This document shows, piece by piece, positions 57,513 through 64,000 of a stretch of 64,000 nt of DNA. Below the pieces are notes generated by a model. The model was not told the DNA's origin, ran no database searches, and saw only the letters and a program-made list of their open reading frames with translations. Made by a program: the position numbers and the translations under genes. Each line of letters starts with the position of its first letter. The first letter of the stretch is position 1. Location: assembly GCA_029990175.1 (NCBI GenBank), contig JARKIP010000011.1, positions 25,518,001 to 25,582,000 of the forward strand. Direction: 5' to 3'. This DNA is from Petunia secreta. Taxonomy: Eukaryota > Streptophyta > Magnoliopsida > Solanales > Solanaceae.

Positions 57513-60067
57513 TGACACGACCCGGAATCCGGTTAGGCCGTGCGGGCACCCGACATCCTCCCCAGACCTGTCGGGCGAACCCTTACCAATTAAACTAGGA
57601 AAATAATTATAATAATTCATAAATAAGGACAAGACTTAGAAAAAAAAAATACAAAAAAAAAATACAGAGATACTGCTACCTCTAAGCTGTATAAAAGAAA
57701 TTACAGCTGACTACCCAACATACAAGGTTTAGGGCTATCCAGACTAGACATCTAAGAGTACAAAAGAAGACAGATACCTCCTGAAGGGAGCCAAATGCAA
57801 CTGAAATAATGAACAATAAACTGGTGGCCATCCGGAATAAAAGTTGGCTCACCCTGACAGCTGAAGTCGTCTCCGCTCCTTCACAACGTGGCGAACTCAA
57901 TCCTGGAGCGAACCTGCCGAAACGAAATAAATAGAAAAAGAAACAAACAACAAACAAGGGTGAGTCAAAAGGACTCAATAAGTGGGGCAGACTAGCCACC
58001 TCAAAGAATAGGATAGCTAGCCAGGGAGAAGAAACAGATAAACCAAATTTCTTTTATTTAAATTATAAAAAGGTAGAGCCAGATAACAACCGAAAACACG
58101 TAAGAAACTTATAAACTCAACCAAGGATGCGTGCCAGAAACATAACAACAAATAAGAAATGCACATATAAGCAGGACAATAGTTATGTACCACAAGTTTA
58201 CACAATGGTATGAAATAAAATGAAATAAAATGAAGTGAGATGAAATGAGACGAAATATGATGCGAAGGGTCACATGTGCCCGTAATCCCATCCCGAAGCG
58301 GAATACTCCTGCATTCGAGGGGAATCCAATCTGATAACCAACTGGAGCGGAATACTCCTGCTCCTGGGGCGGAATACTCCTGCACCCGATATAATATAAA
58401 CCAGAGGCGGAATACTCCTGCACTCTCCTGGGGCGGAATACTCCTGCACCCGATATAATGTAAAGCTGAGGCGGAATACTCCTGCACTCAATATCTGACA
58501 TAAGAGCGGAATACTCCTGCTCTTGGGGCGGAATCCTCCTACCCTCAATGTGATACAATGGAGCGGAATACTCCTGCTCCTGGGGCGGAATACTCCTGCC
58601 CTCAATATGATACAATGGAGCGGAATCCTCCTGCTCCTGGGGCGGAATACTCCTGCCCTCAATATGATATGCAATGTAATGCATATGAATGCAATGTGAT
58701 GCAATAACCCTTCACCGGCGCGGGACTCTCATCGACAACCGGGAAGTAGATGCCAACTCGCAGCCAGGGTACAATGCTCAAATCCTCAATACAATACCAA
58801 CAATAGGACATAACATATAATATATAATATAAATCCAAAGCTAAGGCGTAATGAGTACGCCTATCGGTAGCTACACACGTAAGGAATACGTGGTAGAAAA
58901 TCCACGAGGCCAGGTGCCTCCAAAGAAATGGATATAAACACTTACCTCTCTCAAAAGTTAGCATTGCGACCAACAACCGCGTTATTTTTTTGAATTCATT
59001 GCCAAACGATCCCACTGTGATCAATAAGCAGAAAAATATATCACATTAGGCTAAAGGCTTCATTCCTCACATCTTAGGGCAATCCAGGTAGGAACCTGAT
59101 ACCCTATTGGCATACGCAATACGCAGGCCAGGCCTATGTACAGGGTTCAAAGCCATATAACCAAACCCCAAATAAATTACATCTATATGTTGCCCATAAC
59201 TCATTGAGTACGAATATATAATCAATTCCATTATCGGGGTCCATTTGACCCTTTAAACTATCAATTTACGCCAATAGGGTGATGTATAATATCCTTATTT
59301 TTACCGTAAAAATATATTCAAACACACGTAATAAGCTAAGATAATGAGTTAGCATCATTACCTGAAGATTTGGGGTAGAAATTCCACTATTTTTCTACTC
59401 CTTTTTCCCTTTTTTCCTCCCTCTTTTCTAATTTTTCCTCACTGAGCGTTTTTGGTAATGTTTCTGATATGCATCGATCTGATTGTGCTAGGGGATTAAA
59501 TCCCCTAGGCCACCGACATTTGTTCCAATTTTTGTTTTTTTACTCTTTTTCCTTTTTCATTTTCTTTTATTTTCTTTTCTTTTCGCGACGAAAATTAAAA
59601 CGGAATCCTACGATATTCGAAATAATCCCAACTTTTGCATACAAGTTATATAAAATATATATAACATACTCGCAAAGGCGGATCTCAAATTGGACTCCCG
59701 AAACTCAAGATGCAAATTTAAATAGAAAAGAAGTCAAATTATTTAACTTTCGGCATTTTAGCGGAAACTAGCCGAACAACATCGAAATTCACTTTCGAAA
59801 GTTTACAAAAATCACAAATAATCATACGAACCTAACGGCGCTTTCGGATTTCGAATCGGAGCTCATTCGGCAAAAACCGAGCTCGAAAATCTCTTTTTAA
59901 TATTTATCGCCAATAAAAACTGAAACCTTCTTCCGATGCCTACCAAACGAGGTCTGATTTAGATCAAATTTTACAGACAGGTTCCAATAGACATTACAAA
60001 TATTTTAAAGTTATCGGCACGCCAATCGGAACCCTAACTTCCGAAACGACTGACCGAGGTCGTTTTA
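57513..60067 (-). repeat. 3' LTR of the gypsy element, 2555 bp
   Basis: Minus-strand start TAAAACGACC (TGAAACGACC in the copy ending at 24053), end GGGTCGTGTCA. Contains the GCGGAATACTCCTGC array at about 58293-58660. It supplies the reference by which the two palindromic insertions are recognised as LTR-derived. Confidence 0.8.
58293..58660 (-). repeat. tandem GCGGAATACTCCTGC array
   Basis: Alternating GGAGCGGAATACTCCTGCTC and GGGGCGGAATACTCCTGC units with spacers CTCAATATGATACAAT or CCCGATATAATATAAA. One unit longer than in the palindrome arms. Confidence 0.85.
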
Positions 60068-60929
60068 TTCTCCTCCACTTAAACTCTCGTTCGTCCTCGA
60101 ACGAGCCTAAATCTAAAGAAAAATTCGCACAGATAATAAAAGAACTTGCACGACCTTCGTAAGCTACTCCACAGACCTTATCTCTTGAGTACAGGATCAG
60201 AATTATAACACGCATATTGAACTTTTAAAATAAAATATATCTGGATAATATGATAACACCATTGCCCGGATTATTCTGACTAAGATGATCCTTCCTCGAT
60301 CACGAGAGGAGAGTTCTACATTTTCGAAGCAAAGATACACGGAACTTTGAATGGGTTAACATGATTCAGCCGATAATCACCTCTTCGATATACCTTTCAA
60401 TTTAGAACAGGTCGATGGAACTAAGAATTAGCTCACGCTTGATGCAATAGGGGAAGCTTTTGAAGTATCTTGTCATTACACACTATAAAAGATATGATGC
60501 AAGCTATATTATATTTTTACGAACGCACTATGCAACATCTCAGCTGATGTTAGTGATGTTCCGCAAGCTCCTTGTGGAAAGGTAGTTACTCATATCCCAA
60601 TGTATGCCGAAGGTTCATCTGAACAGGGTCTATCGTATAAGAATAAGGATCACACAACTACTACTGGATAGTATGATGTAGACCAAGAATGATCTTCAGA
60701 CTGAACATCTATCTCAGGGTATTGTCTTTGAATTGGAATTATTATGACTTGAAAAAGTAAATATAAAAGAGACATGTAGTTGGACCTTCAGCTGAGGCAG
60801 AATACCGACAACAAAGTTGATTACGCTAAAGTAACTTCCCAAAAAGTTGAGGTGTAAAGGAGATATGCCAATGATAGATGGACGACAAGCTGCACTAGAC
60901 CTTTAACTCTAAATTTTTTTTTGAAGTAA
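60068..60929 (-). other. end of the gypsy polyprotein and scrambled interior
   Basis: The minus-strand ORF 59994-60215 runs through LGSFEDEREFKWRRIK, the conserved C-terminus of this gypsy group, then into the LTR. From about 60320 to 60929 I recognise no domain on either strand. Confidence 0.5.
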
Positions 60930-61240
60930 AACAGTGTCAGTATGAGGATCCAGTTTTATTTGAATACGGACAGATAGCCCAAAGAAAGCCGGAGTCACCA
61001 TACAGGGTTACTACTGACGGTGTTCTCATGCATAAAGATAGACTTTATGTTCCTGATGTTGCATATTTACGTGGACAAATTATTATAGAGGCACATTATT
61101 CTAAATATACTATTCATCCAGGTTCGATTAAGATGTACCATGATCTTAAGCAGATTTATTAGTGGGATGGAATGAAGTGTGACATAGCAGAATTTGTGGC
61201 TTAGTGTTCTAATTGCCAGCCAGTTAAAGTCGTGTCATCT
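60930..61240 (+). pseudogene. gypsy integrase zinc-binding (H2C2) fragment, opposite strand to its host element
   Basis: Plus strand reads QYEDPVLFEYGQIAQRK, VTTDGVLMHKDRLYVPDVAY, LRGQIIIEAHYSKYTIHPGS, KMYHDLKQIY, stop, WDGMKCDIAEFVA, stop, CSNCQPVK. This is the H-x3-H...C-x2-C segment between RNase H and the integrase core of Tekay/Del-like gypsy elements. Two stops replace Trp and Lys/Arg codons. Confidence 0.75.
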
Positions 61241-62589
61241 TTCCAGACTTTATGCTTTCAGCAGATAGGTACGTATATATGATCAGGTTGCCAGCTTATC
61301 TCTAGCATTAATAGATTATTAGCTGGTTTAGCAATGATCGACACTCATTGCAGATTTCTACCGTGGCCTTACTTTGGGTCATGAGAAAAGTGGTATCAAC
61401 ACCTCAGAGATTTAATATTACCGTTCAGTATTTGGAGGAAGACTCCTCCACTTAAAGCACAAACTCATGCAGCCATTTGAATAGGAATAACCATCCTCGC
61501 ACAGTCTGCTGGACCAAAGAAGATTTAGCTAAAAGCTGAATGTAGGCAGACCTAAGCTACCAACCACCCTTTTGAGTTGCCAAACAGCTGCAACTCTCAA
61601 GTTCACAACTCCATACCTTTGCCGTAAACACCACCGCCGGGTGGATGGTACTTCGATATAAAAATTTCGGCAGAGTTTCCCCTGAAACTGGATGATCCGC
61701 AAAAACAGAACCAGCACTATACTATCCATGGGAATGGATACCCGGATAAACTGATAACATAAACATGTTAAACGGATAACAAGATGAGACAACTGGACCC
61801 AAACAATAATATGCTTCCAAAACAATAATATGCTTACCCGGCCATAATAACACGTACCCTGGCTCAACACAGGGAACGTCACAAGCAGCTACCAACCGCC
61901 CAAGCTCACTGGTGCCGGACGAAGAAGAAATGGAAATGGACCGAGGATAGAAATAATTAGAGCTTCAGGAAGCTCATCTTCTTATTTTATTAGCTACCAG
62001 AGCTAGACTACTTACGAGTCAGGCTAACCGAAGAATCGCAATTGAAGAAATGGACATTAAATGAGCTTTATGGAACAACTTCTATGCCAATTTAATCTCC
62101 CAATAAAAAGAAACTCTGACAATTTACCAGAAACCCTTTTTATAACTAAGGCAAGCTCATAGAATAACATGACTTACTAACATTTCGAACCAAGAGGAGA
62201 CACATAGATCGAGTATTAATTACTAACCACTTTACACCGGAAGAAACAATGACACTTTCTGATGGTGACAAATAAGAATCCCATCATCCTAGCGACACTG
62301 AGTTCCAAAGAGAGGTAGACTGACTTGACATTATAACAGAATGAGGCATAACAAAATGCCAAACAAACAATACCGATACTCACTCACACATCTCTCGCAT
62401 TTAAACCACATAAACTAGTAGGGTCATCATAAATGCCGGGAACAAATCATACAAGAAGCTCACCCCTCTACCGCAGCCGATTCTTAACAGAAACAATATC
62501 CAAGGGAACCATGGAACATGATATGACAGACCATCTCCAGGTCGATCGGAAGGATCAAATCTTAAGGAAAGAAGAAATACATGGGTCTA
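61241..62589. other. degenerate gypsy interior, no clear domain
   Basis: MIDTHCRFLPW on plus near 61330 may be integrase-derived. A minus-strand ORF at 61529-61882 is open for 117 residues but unrecognised. The rest is probably decayed protease/RT region of the minus-strand element. Confidence 0.35.
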
Positions 62590-63900
62590 CTACATCGGAT
62601 GCCTCAGCATCCTGCCAGACTAGCAGTTCATAGAACTGCCTCTGCAGCTGAGCTGAGCCACTATCCTGACAAGCACTTTCTGGAGAACCACTGCCACCAA
62701 AATCTCAACCTCTACCGGATGATAGCATTTCTTTTGCTGATTGAGATCTAAATGAAATCCCCTGCGACTGCGTAGATGCCTGATGACGAGAGAAAAGACG
62801 ATTGCTAACATGTCGGAGTAAGGGAAAACTCCTCAAAAGATAACCAGACTCATGACAGTGATAACAGATTTTCATTGACAATGGAAGCTGGACATATTGT
62901 CGATAGCTATAAAGAGAAGAACTGGATCTAATCTTGATGAACTACTCGCGCACTCTGAGAATCACGCTCTACAAGCTGAGATAACCCGGAAGGTGACTTC
63001 CAAAAATAATCAGAACTTTTACCTCCAAATGAGGTACCATGGTTACCCACTAGGGCCACAGGATCTCTTGCTCTCCCTCTCTAACTCTTCCCACTCTAAC
63101 TTATGGTATGCCTCGTACTTCCGAGCAATATCAACAACGACATCAAATAAAGTCCCAACCTCAATTTTCCGAGCCATCTGGGATCTCAAGAAAGGAGAAA
63201 AATCATCAATAAATCTCTGAATCTCTCGAAAGGCTCATGAACTAGTTCTGATGCATATCCAGCCATTCTATAGAATTCAATCTCATATTTTGAAACACCA
63301 ACAGGCTAACCGACAGGCTACCCTGTCCAATCCACTCAAACTGGCAACACTCTCCATTTCGCTCGCTGCACGAAAGGAACTTTTTCCACGAACCTAGAAG
63401 AAAAACCGAATCAAGTTAGCTAATAAGAGAGCAGCCCACCAATTCAGGGCTGAACCCCTGAAACTGGAAAGAAGAATGATCAACAATATATTGCTCGAGA
63501 TAACCAACAGCCTGAAGGATATGCTGACATCATTTTTTTTTTTTTTAAAATTCACGGGGTTTATCTGATACATTTCTTAAGAATATCGGAAGGTTCAACC
63601 GCGTCAAATAACATAATCTCTTCGGACACTCGGACCGAGCTGTTACCTCGGCTGGCTAACCAGCCAGAATAAAGAGAGGTACAACACATGCTACCTCCGG
63701 AATATAATTCACTGCAGCAATATCAAGAACTGGAATAGAAGCTCCCCGAGACTGAACATCTGCATCTGTATCTGAGACAACCTGATAAGCTGCCTAGCGA
63801 ACAATAGGTTCTTGCGGTATCTGCGTCGCCAAGATTCTCGTAAAATCATCGTAGATAGCCAAGGGAACCACAAGGCCCTGCTCCCATGCCCATCGCGAGC
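62590..63900 (-). pseudogene. gypsy gag, degenerate
   Basis: Minus strand, N-terminal to C-terminal: IYDDFTRILATQIPQEPIVR (about 63840), a T-run interruption near 63533, MARKIEVGTLFDVVVDIARK then YEAYHKLEWEELERESKR (about 63175-63080), and a damaged zinc knuckle CYHCHESGYLLRSFP (62823-62872; the His and last Cys of C-x2-C-x4-H-x4-C are lost). A Ser/Gln-rich stretch follows. Many stops and frameshifts. Confidence 0.6.
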
Positions 63901-64000
63901 TCGTACAATTGGGACCTCCGTAACTAGATCGTCAGCACAATCAAAATACTCGGGGCTTCGTCAGTACTAACCCCAGGCCAGACTGCTTCGTCTTGAACTC

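Larger units (their letters stand above)
57513..64000 (-). mobile_element. Ty3/gypsy element, minus strand, 3' LTR and degenerate interior; 5' part outside window
   Basis: 3' LTR 57513-60067, then on the minus strand the polypurine tract AAGTGGAGGAGAA and the polyprotein tail FEDEREFKWRRIK (about 60075-60115). Gag-like sequence on the same strand lies at about 62590-63900. Between them the sequence is full of stops and includes an integrase fragment on the opposite strand. Its LTR is nearly the same as the arms at 31333-35451, so the family was active recently even though this interior cannot code. Confidence 0.7.

Overview
The window is plant nuclear DNA made almost entirely of nested, mostly decayed transposable elements. 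I found no convincing host gene and no rRNA, tRNA or CRISPR array. AT-rich DNA, plant splice sites, Kaonashi-type MULEs with ULP1-like genes, Athila-like gag-protease, and a gypsy tail ending in FEDEREFKW point to a dicot. Solanaceae is my inference.

Layout. 1-6050: a minus-strand ULP1/DUF1985 gene of a Kaonashi (KI) MULE, decayed, with a small unrecognised plus-strand gene facing it. 6397-13670: an Athila-like gypsy element with 5' LTR, tRNA-Asp-like PBS, gag-protease and a long non-coding 3' part, but no RT/integrase and no visible 3' LTR. 14348-15168: a hairpin-rich MITE-like element. 16411-17226: a hairpin and a dispersed repeat. About 17690-40190: KI-MULE 1, with a plus-strand ULP gene and a minus-strand mudrA-like transposase, broken by two insertions. 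The first (21667-25076) lies in the ULP gene. The second is a copia element (30063-39912) between the transposase and the right end of the MULE. The copia element carries a third insertion, 31333-35451. 42002-43569: a LINE remnant cut by a CACTA MITE. About 44195-54400: KI-MULE 2, again with convergent ULP and transposase genes. 54500-55070: an opposite-strand copy of the 16.7-17.2 kb repeat. 56955-57512: LINE ORF1 cut by a minus-strand gypsy element, whose 3' LTR is 57513-60067 and whose degenerate interior runs off the window.

Most unusual content: the insertions at 21667-25076 and 31333-35451 are not normal LTR elements. Both begin and end with the same LTR end (TGACACGACYC...GGGTCGTGTCA) in inverted orientation, and each is flanked by a perfect 5-bp target duplication (GTAAC and TCAAG). 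The second is a 4119-bp palindrome with two 1979-bp arms, identical wherever I compared them, around a 161-bp loop that continues the LTR. Its turning point lies in a 6-bp microhomology. The first turns at an 8-bp microhomology and is a mosaic of two family members. I read them as reverse-transcription snap-back products of the gypsy family seen at 57513 onward, inserted by integrase using two copies of one LTR end. The structure is seen directly; the mechanism is inference.
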